Shown: one piece after another, positions 48,001 to 59,700 of the stretch | How the letters are laid out: each line of letters begins with the position of its first letter | How positions within the stretch are numbered: position 1 is the first letter of the stretch | Assembly: GCF_029227915.1 (NCBI RefSeq) | Contig: NC_079887.1 | Span: 2,232,001 to 2,296,000 of the forward strand | Reading direction: 5' to 3' | Length of the DNA: 64,000 bases | DNA from: Hydractinia symbiolongicarpus | Lineage: Eukaryota; Cnidaria; Hydrozoa; Anthoathecata; Hydractiniidae | The notes under the pieces: generated by a model | What the model was told of the DNA's origin: nothing | The model's input: only the letters and a program-made list of their open reading frames with translations | Database searches by the model: none | Position numbers and translations under genes: made by a program

Positions 48001-50520
48001 GAAAAAATAATTAAAAAAATCGTTCGGGAAATGAGTTTACTCCCTGGGTACTTTCTTTGTATACTTTTGATTATACGGGCCGAGTCCGGGGTTTACGGGA
48101 AATGGCGGGTTTTCGTTTGCCGGCGATTAAACTTCTTTTATTCAGCGTCTCATCAAAAATGAAAACATTTTTGAAAACTACAAGTCTCATGCGTTTTAGT
48201 GGTGAAAAAATAATTTAAAAAATCGTTCGGGAAATGAGTTTACTCCCTGGGTACTTTCTTTGTATACTTTTGATTATACGGGCCGAGTCCAGGGTTCACG
48301 GGAAATGGCGGGTTTTCGTTTGCCGGCGATTAAACTTCTTTTATTCAGCGTCTCATCAAAAATGAAAACATTTTTGAAAACTACAAGTCTCATGCGTTTT
48401 AGTGGTGAAAAAGTATTTTAAAAAATCGTTCGGGAAATGAGTTTACTCCCTGGGTACTTTCTTTATATACTTTTGATTATACGGGCCGAGTCCAGGGTTT
48501 ACGGGAAATGGCGGGTTTTCGTTTGCCGGCAATTAAACTTTTTTATTCAGCGTCTCATCAAAAATGAAAACATTTTTAAAAACTACAAGTCTCATGGGCT
48601 TTAGTGGTGAAATAATAATTTAATAAAATCGTTCGGGAAATGAGTTTACACCCTGGGTACTTTCTTTGTATACTTTTGACTATACGGGCCGAGTCCGGGA
48701 TTTACGTGAAATTGCAGGTTTTCGTTTGCCGGCGATTAAACTTCTTTCATTCAGCGTCTCATCAAAAATGAAAACATTTTTGAAAACTACAAGTCTCATG
48801 CGTTTTAGTGGTGAAAAAATAATTAAAAAAATCGTTCGGGAAATGAGTTTACTCCCTGGGTACTTTCTTTGTATACTTTTGACTATGCGGGCCGAGTCCG
48901 GGGTTTACGGGAAATGGCGGGTTTTCGTTTGCCGGCGATTAAACTTATTTTATTCAGCGTCTCATCAAAAATGAAAACATTTTTGAAAACTACAAGTTTC
49001 ATTCGTTTTAGTGGTGAAAAAATAATTAAAAAAATCGTTCGGGAAATGAGTTTACTCCCTGGGTACTTTCTTTGTATACTTTTGACTATGCGGGCCGAGT
49101 CCGGGGTTTACGGGAAATGGCGGGTTTTCGTTTGCCGGCGATTAAACTTCTTTTATTCAGCGTCTCATCAAAAATGAAAACATTTTTGAAAACTACAAGT
49201 CTCATGCGTTTTAGTGGTGAAAAAATAATTTAAAAAATCGTTCGGGATATGAGTTTACTCACTGGGTACTTTCTTTGTATACTTTTGATTATACGGGCCG
49301 AGTCCAGGGTTCACGGGAAATGGCGGGTTTTCGTTTGCCGGCGATTAAACTTCTTTTATTCAGCGTCTCATCAAAAATGAAAACATTTTTAAAAACTACA
49401 AGTCTCATGGGCTTTAGTGGTGAAATAATAATTTAAAAAATCGTTCGGGAAATGAGTTTACACCCTGGGTACTTTCTTTGTATACTTTTGACTATACGGG
49501 CCGAGTCCGGGATTTACGGGAAATCGCAGGTTTTCGTTTGCCGGCGATTAAACTTCTTTCATTCAGCGTCTCATCAAAAATAAAAACATTTTTGAAAACT
49601 ACAAGTCTCATGCGTTTTAGTGGTGAAAAAATAATTTAAAAAATCGTTCGGAAAATGAGTTTACTCCCTGGGTACTTTCTTTGTATACTTTTGACTATAC
49701 GGGCCGAGTCCGGGGTTTACGGGAAATGGCGGGTTTTCGTTTGCCGGCGATTAAACTTCTTTTATTCAGCGTCTCATCAAAAATGAAAACATTTTTGAAA
49801 ACTACAAGTCTCATGCGTTTTAGTGGTGAAAAAGTATTTTAAAAAATCGTTCGGGAAATGAGTTTACTCCCTGGGTACTTTCTTTATATACTTTTGATTA
49901 TACGGGATGAGTCCAGGGTTTACGGGAAATGGCGGGTTTTCGTTTGCCGGCAATTAAACTTGTTTATTCAGCGTCTCATCAAAAATGAAAACATTTTTAA
50001 AAACTACAAGTCTCATGGGCTTTAGTGGTGAAATAATAATTTAAAAAATCGTTCGGGAAATGAGTTTACACCCTGGGTACTTTCTTTGTATACTTTTGAC
50101 TATACGGGCCGAGTCCGGGATTTACGTGAAATTGCAGGTTTTCGTTTGCCGGCGATTAAACTTCTTTCATTCAGCGTCTCATCAAAAATGAAAACATTTT
50201 TGAAAACTACAAGTCTCATGCGTTTTAGTGGTGAAAAAATAATTAAAAAAATCGTTCGGAAAATGAGTTTATTCCCTGGGTACTTTCTTTGTATACTTTT
50301 GACTATGCGGACCGAGTCCGGGGTTTACGGGAAATGGCGGGTTTTCGTTTGCCGGCGATTAAACTTCTTTTATTCAGCGTCTCATCAAAAATGAAAACAT
50401 TTTTGAAAACTACAAGTCTCATGCGTTTTAGTGGTGAAAAAATAATTAAAAAAATCGTTCGGGAAATGAGTTTACTCCCTGGGTACTTTCTTTGTATACT
50501 TTTGATTATACGGGCCGAGT
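45080..50520 (-). repeat. 2435-bp (12-mer) higher-order repeat, about 2.2 copies
   Basis: Equivalent monomers are 2435 bp apart: 46231/48666, 47651/50086, the GGTTCACGGG variant at 45858/48293 and 46873/49308, and the GGGATGAGTCC variant at 47469/49904. Inside each unit a 5-mer (1015 bp) is itself duplicated, for example 45216/46231, so the 12-mer is built as 5 + 7 monomers. Colinearity fades near 50520. Confidence 0.88.
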
Positions 50521-51059
50521 CCAGGGTTTACGGGAAATGGCGGGTTTTCGTTTGCCGGCGATTAAACTTCTTTTATTCAGCGTCTCATCAAAAATGAAAA
50601 CATTTTTAAAAACTACAAGTCTCATGGGCTTTAGTGGTGAAATAATAATTTAAAAAATCGTTCGGGAAATGAATTTACACCCTGGGTACTTTCTTTGTAT
50701 ACTTTTGACTATACGGGCCGAGTCCAGGGTTTACGGGAAATGGCGGGTTTTCGTTTGCCGGCGATTAAACTTCTTTTATTCAGCGTCTCATCAAAAATGA
50801 AAACATTTTTAAAAACTACAAGTCTCATGGGTTTTAGTGGTGAAATAATAATTTAAAAAATCGTTCGGGAAATGAGTTTACACCCTGGGTACTTTCTTTG
50901 TATACTTTTGACTATACGGGCCGAGTCCGGGATTTACGGGAAATCGCAGGTTTTCGTTTGCCGGCGATTAAACTTCTTTCATTCAGCGTATCATCAAAAA
51001 TAAAAATTTTTTTGAAAACTACAAGTCTCATGCGTTTTAGTGGTGAAAAAATAATTTAA

Positions 51060-53700
51060 AAAATCGTTTTGGAAATGAGTTTACTCACAGGGTACTTTCT
51101 TTGTATACATTCGACTATACGGACCAAGCCCGGGATTTACGGGAAATCGCGGGATTTCGTTTGCCGGTGATTAAACCACTTTCATTAAGCGTCTCATCAA
51201 AAATGAAAACATTTCTGAAAACTACAAGTCTCATGCGTTTTAGTGGTGAAAAAATAATTTAAAAAATCGTTCGGGAAATGAATTTACACCCTGGGTACTT
51301 TCTTTGTATACTTTTGACTATACGGGCCGAGTCCGGGATTTACGGGAAATCGCAGGTTTTCGTTTGCCGGCGATTAAACTTCTTTCATTCAGCGTCTCAT
51401 CAAAAATAAAAACATTTTTGAAAACTACAAGTCTCATGCGTTTTAGTGGTGAAAAAATAATTTAAAAAATCGTTTTGGAAATGAGTTTACTCACAAGGTA
51501 CTTTCTTTGTATACATTCGACTATACGGACCAAGCCCGGGATTTACGGGAAATCGCGGGTTTTCGTTTGCCGGTGATTAAACCACTTTCATTAAGCGTCT
51601 CATCAAAAATGAAAACATTTCTGAAAACTACAAGTCTCATGCGTTGTAGTGGTGAAAAAATAATTTAAAAAATCGTTCGGAAAATGAGTTTACTCCCTGG
51701 GTACTTTCTTTGTATAATTTTGACTATATGGGCCGAGTCCGGGATTTACGGGAAATCGCAGGTTTTCGTTTGCCGGCGATTAAACTTCTTTTATTCGGCG
51801 TCTCATCAAAAATAAAAACATTTTTGAAAACTACAAGTCTCATGCGTTTTAGTGGTGAAAAAGTATTTTAAAAAATCGTTCGGGAAATGAGTTTACTCCC
51901 TGGGTACTTTCTTTATATACTTTTGATTATACGGGCCGAGTCCAGATTTACGGGAAATGGCGGGTTTTCGTTTGCCGGCAATTAAACTTTTTTATTCAGC
52001 GTCTCATCAAAAATGAAAACATTTTTAAAAACTACAAGTCTCATGGGCTTTAGTGGTGAAATAATAATTTAAAAAATCCTTCGGGAAATGAGTTTACACC
52101 CTGGGTACTTTCTTTGTATACTTTTGACTATACGGGCCGAGTCCGGGATTTACGTGAAATTGCAGGTTTTCGTTTGCCGGCGATTAAACTTCTTTCATTC
52201 AGCGTCTCATCAAAAATGAAAACATTTTTGAAAACTACAAGTCTCATGCGTTTTAGTGGTGAAAAAATAATTTAAAAAAACGTTCGGGAAATGAGTTTAC
52301 TCCCTGGGTACTTTCTTTGTATACTTTTGACTATGCGGGCCGAGTCAGGGGTTTACGGGAAATGGCGGGTTTTCGTTTGCCGGCGATTAAACATCTTTTA
52401 TTCAGCGTCTCATCAAAAATGAAAACATTTTTGAAAACTACAAGTCTCATGCGTTTTAGTGGTGAAAAAATAATTTAAAAAATCGTTCGGGAAATGAGTT
52501 TACTCCCTGGGTACTTTCTTTGTATACTTTTGATTATACGGGCCGAGTCAGGGGTTTACGGGAAATGGCGGGTTTTCGTTTGCCGGCGATTAAACTTCTT
52601 TTATTCAGCGTCTCATCAAAAATGAAAACATTTTTAAAAACTACAAGTCTCATGGGCTTTAGTGCTGAAATAATAATTTAAAAAATCGTTCGGGAAATGA
52701 GTTTACACCCTGGGTACTTTCTTTGTATACTTTTGACTATACGGGCCGAGTCCGGGATTTACGGGAAATCGCAGGTTTTTGTTTGCCGGCGATTAAACTT
52801 CTTTCATTCAGCGTCTCATCAAAAATAAAAACATTTTTGAAAACTACAAGTCTCATGCGTTTTAGTGGTGAAAAAATAATTTAAAAAATCGTTTTGGAAA
52901 TGAGTTTACTCACAGGGTACTTTCTTTGTATACATTCGACTATACGGACCAAGCCCGGGATTTACGGGAAATCGCGGGTTTTCGTTTGCCGGTGATTAAA
53001 CCACTTTCATTAAGCGTCTCATCAAAAATGAAAACATTTCTGAAAACTACAAGTCTCATGCGTTATAGTGGTGAAAAAATAATTTAAAAAATCGTTCGGG
53101 AAATGAGTTTACTCCCTGGGTACTTTCTTTGTATACTTTTGACTATACGGGCCGAGTCCAGGGTTTACAGGAAATGGCGGGTTTTCGTTTGCCGGCGATT
53201 AAATTTCTTTTATTCAGCGTCTCATCAAAAATGAAAACATTTTTAAAAACTACAAGTCTCATGGGCTTTAGTGGTGAAATAATAATTTAAAAAATCGTTC
53301 GGGAAATGAGTTTACACCCTGGGTACTTTCTTTGTATACTTTTGACTATACGGGCCGAGTCCGGGATTTACGGGAAATCGCAGGTTTTCGTTTGCCGGCG
53401 ATTAAACTTCTTTCATTCAGCGTCTCATCAAAAATAAAAACATTTTTGAAAACTACAAGTCTCATGCGTTTTAGTGGTGAAAAAATAATTTAAAAAATCG
53501 TTTTGGAAATGAGTTTACTCACAGGGTACTTTCTTTGTATACATTCGACTATACGGACCAAGCCCGGGATTTACGGGAAATCGCGGGTTTTCGTTTGCCG
53601 GTGATTAAACCACTTTCATTAAGCGTCTCATCAAAAATGAAAACATTTCTGAAAACTACAAGTCTCATGCGTTTTAGTGGTGAAAAAATAATTTAAAAAA
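51060..53700 (-). repeat. Mixed 2-mer, 3-mer and 7-mer units marked by GGACCAAGCCC
   Basis: A type II monomer with ATCGTTTTGGAAATG, TTTACTCACA and GGACCAAGCCC recurs at 51121, 51527, 52946 and 53555, giving intervals of 406, 1419 and 609 bp. It is always followed by a monomer with GATTAAACCACTTTC and ACATTTCTGAAAAC, so the pair moves as a unit. Confidence 0.78.
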
Positions 53701-54539
53701 TCGTTCGGGAAATGAGTTTACTCCCTGGGTACTTTCTTTGTATACTTTTGACTATACGGGCCGAGTCTGGGATATACGGGAAATCGGGGGTTCTCGTTTG
53801 CCGGCGATTAAACTTCTTTTATTCAGCGTCTCATCAAAAATGAAAACATTTTTAAAAACTACAAGTCTCACGGGCTTTAGTGGTGAAATAATAATTTAAA
53901 AAATCGTTTGGGAAATTAGTTTACTCCCTGGGTACTTTCTTTGTATACTTTTGACTATACGGGCCAAGCCCGGGATTTACGGGAAATCTCGGGTTTTCGT
54001 TTGCCGGCGATTAAACTTCTTTTATTCAGCGTCTCATCAGAAATGAAAACATTTTTGAAAACTACAAGTCTTATGCGTTTTAGTGGTAAAAAAATAACTT
54101 AAAAAATCGTTCTGGAAATGAGTTTACTCACAGGGTACTTTCTTTGTATACATTCGACTATACGGGCCAAGCCCGGGATTTGCGGGAAATCGCGGGTTTT
54201 CGTTTGCCGGCGATTAAACCTCTTTCATTAAGCGTTTCATCAAAAATGAAAACATTTTTGAAAACTACAAGTCTCATGCGTTTTAGTGGTGAAAAAAAAA
54301 ATTATAAAATCGTTCGGGAAATGAGTTTACTCCCTGGGTACTTCCTTTGTATACATTCGACTATACGGGCAAAGCCCGGGATTTACGGGAAATCGCGGGA
54401 TTTCGTTTGCCGGCGATTAAACCTCTTTTATTAAGCGTCTCATCAAAAATGAAAACATTTTTGAAAACTACAAGTCGCATGCGTTTTAGTGGTGAAAAGA
54501 TAATTGTAGAAATCGTTTCGGAAATGAGTTTACTCACAG

Positions 54540-54620
54540 GGTACTTTCTTTGTATACATTCGACTATACGGGCCAAGCCTCGACTTGTAGTTTTCAGAAA
54601 TGTTTTCATTTTTGATGAGA
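54540..54620. repeat. Second inversion junction (B to A)
   Basis: B-oriented satellite runs to GGGCCAAGCC (about 54579) and is followed directly by GACTTGTAGTTTTCAGAAATG in A orientation (from 54582), with about two bases (TC) not clearly from either side. The join is mid-monomer on both sides. It differs from the junction at 21014 in that the two sides are not inverted copies of the same monomer segment. Confidence 0.9.
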
Positions 54621-55149
54621 CGCTGAATAAAAGAAGTTTAATCGCCGGCAAACGAAAACCTGCGATTTCCCGTAAATCCCGGACTCGGCCCGTATAGTCA
54701 AAAGTATACAAAGAAAGTACCCAGGGTGTAAACTCATTTCCCGAACGATTTTTCTAAATTATATTTTCACCACTAAAACGCATGAGACTTGTAGTTTTCA
54801 AAAATGTTTTCATTTTTGATGAGACGCTGAATGAAAGAAGTTTAATCGCCGGCAAACGAAAACCTACGATTTCCCGTAAATCCCGGACTTTGCCCGTATA
54901 GTCAAAAGTATACAAAGAAAGTACCCAGGGTGTAAACTCATTTCCCGAACAATTTTTCTAAATTATATTTTCACCACTAAAACGCATGAGACTTGTAGTT
55001 TTCAAAAATGTTTTCATTTTTGATGAGACGCTGAATGAAAGAAGTTTAATCGCCGGCAAACGAAAACCTACGATTTCCCGTAAATCCCGGACTTTGCCCG
55101 TATAGTCAAAAGTATACAAAGAAAGTACCCAGGGTGTAAACTCATTTCC

Positions 55150-56606
55150 CGAACGATTTTTTAAATTATTATTTCACCACTAAAGCCCATGAGACTTGTA
55201 GTTTTCAAAAATGTTTTCATTTTTGATGAGACGCTGAATAAAAGAAGTTTAATCGCCGGCAAACGAAAACCCGCCATTTCCCGTAAACCCCAGGACTCGG
55301 CCCGCATATTCAAAAGTATACAAAGAAAGTACCCAGGGAGTAAACTCATTTCCCGAACGATTTTTTAAATTATTTTTCTACCACTAAAACGCATGAGACT
55401 TGTAGTTTTCAAAAATGTTTTCATTTTTGATGAGACGCTGAATAAAAGAAGTTTAATCGCCGGCAAACGAAAACCTGCGACTTCCCGTAAATCCCAGACT
55501 CGGCCCGTATAGTCAAAAGTATACAAAGAAAGTACCCAGGGTGTAAACTCATTTCCCGAACGATTTTTTAAGTTATTATTTCACCACTAAAACCCATGAG
55601 ACTTGTAGTTTTTAAAAATGTTTTCATTTTTAATGAGACGCTGAATAAAAGAAGTTTAATCGCTGGCAAACGAAAACCTGCGATTTCCCGTAAATCCCGG
55701 ACTCGGGCCGTATTGTCAAAAGTATACAAAGAAAGTACCCAGGGTGTAAACTCATTTCCCGAACGATTTTTTAAATTATTATTTCACCACTAAACCCCAT
55801 GAGACTTGTAGTTTTTAAAAATGTTTTCATTTTTGATGAGACGCTGAATAAAAGAAGTTTAATCGCCGGCAAACGAAAACCTGCGATTTCCCGTAAATCC
55901 CAGACTCGGCCCGTATAGTCAAAAGTATACAAAGAAAGTACCCAGGGTGTAAACTCATTTCCCGAACGATTTTTTAAGTTATTATTTCACCACTAAAACC
56001 CATGAGACTTGTAGTTTTTAAAAATGTTTTCATTTTTAATGAGACGCTGAATAAAAGAAGTTTAACCGCCGGCAAACGAAAACCCGCCATTTCCCGTAAA
56101 CCCCAGGACTCGGCCCGCATATTCAAAAGTATACAAAGAAAGTACCCAGCGAGTAAACTCATTTCCCGAACGATTTTTTAAATTATTTTTTTACCACTAA
56201 AACGCATGAGACTTGTAGTTTTCAAAAATGTTTTCATTTTTGATGAGACGCTGAATAAAAGAAGTTTAATCGCCGGCAAACGAAAACCTGCGATTTCCCG
56301 TAAATCCCAGACTCGGCCCGTATAGTCAAAAGAATACAAAGAAAGTACCCAGGGTGTAAACTCATTTCCCGAACGATTTTTTAAATTATTATTTCACCAC
56401 TAAACCCCATGAGACTTGTAGTTTTTAAAAATGTTTTCATTTTTAATGAGACGCTGAATAAAAGAAGTTTAATCGCTGGCAAACGAAAACCTGCGATTTC
56501 CCGTAAATCCCGGACTCGGGCCGTATTGTCAAAAGTGTACAAAGAAAGTACCCAGGGTGTAAACTCATTTCCCGAACGATTTTTTAAATTATTATTTTAC
56601 CACTAA
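55150..56606 (+). repeat. 813-bp (4-mer) higher-order repeat, nearly two copies
   Basis: Monomers at 55161/55974 and 55596/56409 are 813 bp apart and share private variants: CCCCAGGACTCGG with CGCATATTCAAAAG, and TTTTTAATGAGACG with CGGGCCGTATTGTC. Confidence 0.85.
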
Positions 56607-56730
56607 AGCCCATGAGACTTGTAGTTTTTAAAAATGTTTTCATTTTTGATGAGACGCTGAATAAAAGAAGTTTAATCGCCGGCAAACGAAAACCTGCGAT
56701 TTCCCGTAAATCCCGGACTCGGCCCGTATA

Positions 56731-59700
56731 GTAATGAAAGTACCCGAGATGTAAACTCATTTCCCGAACGATTTTTTAAATTATTATTTCACTACTAAAA
56801 CCCATGAGACTTGTAGTTTTTAAAAATGTTTTCATTTTTGATGAGACGCTGAATGAAAGAAGTTTAATCGCCGGCAAACGAAAACCTGCGATTTCCCGTA
56901 AATCCCGGACTCTGCCCGTATAGTCAAAAGTATACAAAGAAAGTACCCAGGGTGTAAACTCATTTCCCGAACGATTTTTTAAATTATTATTTCACCACTA
57001 AAACCCATGAGACTTGTAGTTTTCAAAAATGTTTTCATTTTTGATGAAACGCTGAATAAAAGAAGTTTAATCGCCGGCAAACGAAAACCCGCCATTTCCC
57101 GTAAACCCCAGACTCGGCCCGCATATTCAAAAGTATACAAAAAAGTACCCAGGGAGTAAACTCATTTCCCGAACGATTTTTTAAATTATTTTTTTACCAC
57201 TAAAACGCATGAGACTTGTAGTTTTCAAAAATGTTTTCATTTTTGATGAGACGCTGAATAAAAGAAGTTTAATCGCCGGCAAACGAAAACCGGCGATTTC
57301 CCGTAAATCCCGGACTCGGCCCGTATAGCCAAAAGTATACAAAGAAAGTACCCAGGGTGTAAACTCATTTCCCGAACGATTTTTTAAATTATTATTTCAC
57401 CACTAAAGCCCATGAGACTTGTAGTTTTCAAAAATGTTTTCATTTTTGATGAGACGCTGAATAAAAGAAGTTTAATCGCCGGCAAACGAAAACCTGCGAT
57501 TTCCCGCAAATCCCGGACTCGGCCCGTATAGTAATGAAAGTACCCGGGATGTAAACTCATTTCCCAAACGATTTTTTAAATTATTATTTCACCACTAAAA
57601 CCCATGAGACTTGTAGTTTTTAAAAATGTTTTCATTTTTGATGAGACGCTGAATAAAAGAAGTTTAATCGCCGGCAAACGAAAACCCGCGACTTCTCGTA
57701 AATCCCGGATTCGGCCCGTATAGTCAAAAGTATACAAAGAAAGTACCCAGGGTGTAAACCCATTTCCCGAACGATTTTTTAAATTATTATTTCACCACTA
57801 AAGCCCATGAGACTTGTAGTTTTTAAAAATGTTTTCATTTTTGATGAGACGCTGAATAAAAGAAGTTTAATCGCCGGCAAACGAAAACCTTTGATTTCCC
57901 GTAAATCCCGGACTCGGCCCGTATAGTAATGAAAGTACCCGAGATGTAAACTCATTTCCCGAACGATTTTTTAAATTATTATTTCACCACTAAAACCCAT
58001 GAGACTTGTAGTTTTTAAAAATGTTTTCATTTTTGATGAGACGCTGAATGAAAGAAGTTTAATCGCCGGCAAACGAAAACCTGCGATTTCCCGTAAATCC
58101 CGGACTCTGCCCGTATAGTCAAAAGTATACAAAGAAAGTACTCAGGGTGTAAACTCATTTCCCGAACGATTTTTTAAATTATTATTTCACCACTAAAGCC
58201 CATGAGACTTGTAGTTTTCAAAAATGTTTTCATTTTTGATGAGACGCTGAATAAAAGAAGTTTAATCGCCGGCAAACGAAAACCCGCCATTTCCCGTAAA
58301 CCCCAGACTCGGCCCGCATATTCAAAAGTATACAAAAAAGTACCCAGGGAGTAAACTCATTTCCCGAACGATTTTTTAAATTATTTTTTTACCACTAAAA
58401 CGCATGAGACTTGTAGTTTTCAAAAATGTTTTCATTTTTGATGAGACGCTGAATAAAAGAAGTTTAATCGCCGGCAAACGAAAACCCGCAACTTCCCGTA
58501 AATCCCTGATTCGGCCCGTATAGTCAAAAGTATACAAAGAAAGTACCCAGGGAGTAAACTCATTTCCCGAACGATTTTTTAAAATATTTTTTCACCACTA
58601 AAACGCATGAGACTTGTAGTTTTCAAAAATGTTTTCATTTTTGATGAGACGCTGAATAAAAGAAGTTTAATCGCCGGCAAACGAAAACCCGCCATTTCCC
58701 GTAAATCCCGGACTCGGCCCGTATAGTAATGAAAGTACCCGAGATGTAAACTCATTTCCCGAACGATTTTTTAAATTATTATTTCACTACTAAAACCCAT
58801 GAGACTTGTAGTTTTTAAAAATGTTTTCATTTTTGATGAGACGCTGAATGAAAGAAGTTTAATCGCCGGCAAACGAAAACCTGCGATTTCCCGTAAATCC
58901 CGGACTCGGCCCGTATAGTAATGAAAGTACCCGAGATGTAAACTCATTTCCCGAACGATTTTTTAAATTATTATTTCACTACTAAAACCCATGAGACTTG
59001 TAGTTTTTAAAAATGTTTTCATTTTTGATGAGACGCTGAATGAAAGAAGTTTAATCGCCGGCAAACGAAAACCTGCGATTTCCCGTAAATCCCGGACTCT
59101 GCCCGTATAGTCAAAAGTATACAAAGAAAGTACCCAGGGTGTAAACTCATTTCCCGAACGATTTTTTAAATTATTATTTCACCACTAAAACCCATGAGAC
59201 TTGTAGTTTTCAAAAATGTTTTCATTTTTGATGAAACGCTGAATAAAAGAAGTTTAATCGCCGGCAAACGAAAACCCGCCATTTCCCGTAAACCCCAGAC
59301 TCGGCCCGCATATTCAAAAGTATACAAAAAAGTACCCAGGGAGTAAACTCATTTCCCGAACGATTTTTTAAATTATTTTTTTACCACTAAAACGCATGAG
59401 ACTTGTAGTTTTCAAAAATGTTTTCATTTTTGATGAGACGCTGAATAAAAGAAGTTTAATCGCCGGCAAACGAAAACCGGCGATTTCCCGTAAATCCCGG
59501 ACTCGGCCCGTATAGCCAAAAGTATACAAAGAAAGTACCCAGGGTGTAAACTCATTTCCCGAACGATTTTTTAAATTATTATTTCACCACTAAAGCCCAT
59601 GAGACTTGTAGTTTTCAAAAATGTTTTCATTTTTGATGAGACGCTGAATAAAAGAAGTTTAATCGCCGGCAAACGAAAACCTGCGATTTCCCGCAAATCC

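Larger units (their letters stand above)
27206..54579 (-). repeat. Satellite array, B orientation, main block (about 135 monomers)
   Basis: Uninterrupted B-oriented array from the edge of island 2 to the second inversion junction. Two covarying monomer types alternate. Type I has GTATACTTTTGACTATAC with GGGCCGAGTCC; type II has GTATACATTCGACTATAC with GGGCCAAGCCC, usually together with CCTCTTTCATTAAGCG and an A9-10 run in place of AAAAAATAATTT. Higher-order units within it are listed separately. Confidence 0.98.

Noticed and set aside
54347-54711. Overlapping 116-codon ORFs on both strands across the second inversion junction as a fusion gene
   Set aside because: Both are satellite frames joined by the inversion; similarity of the two strands is explained by inverted copies of one repeat.
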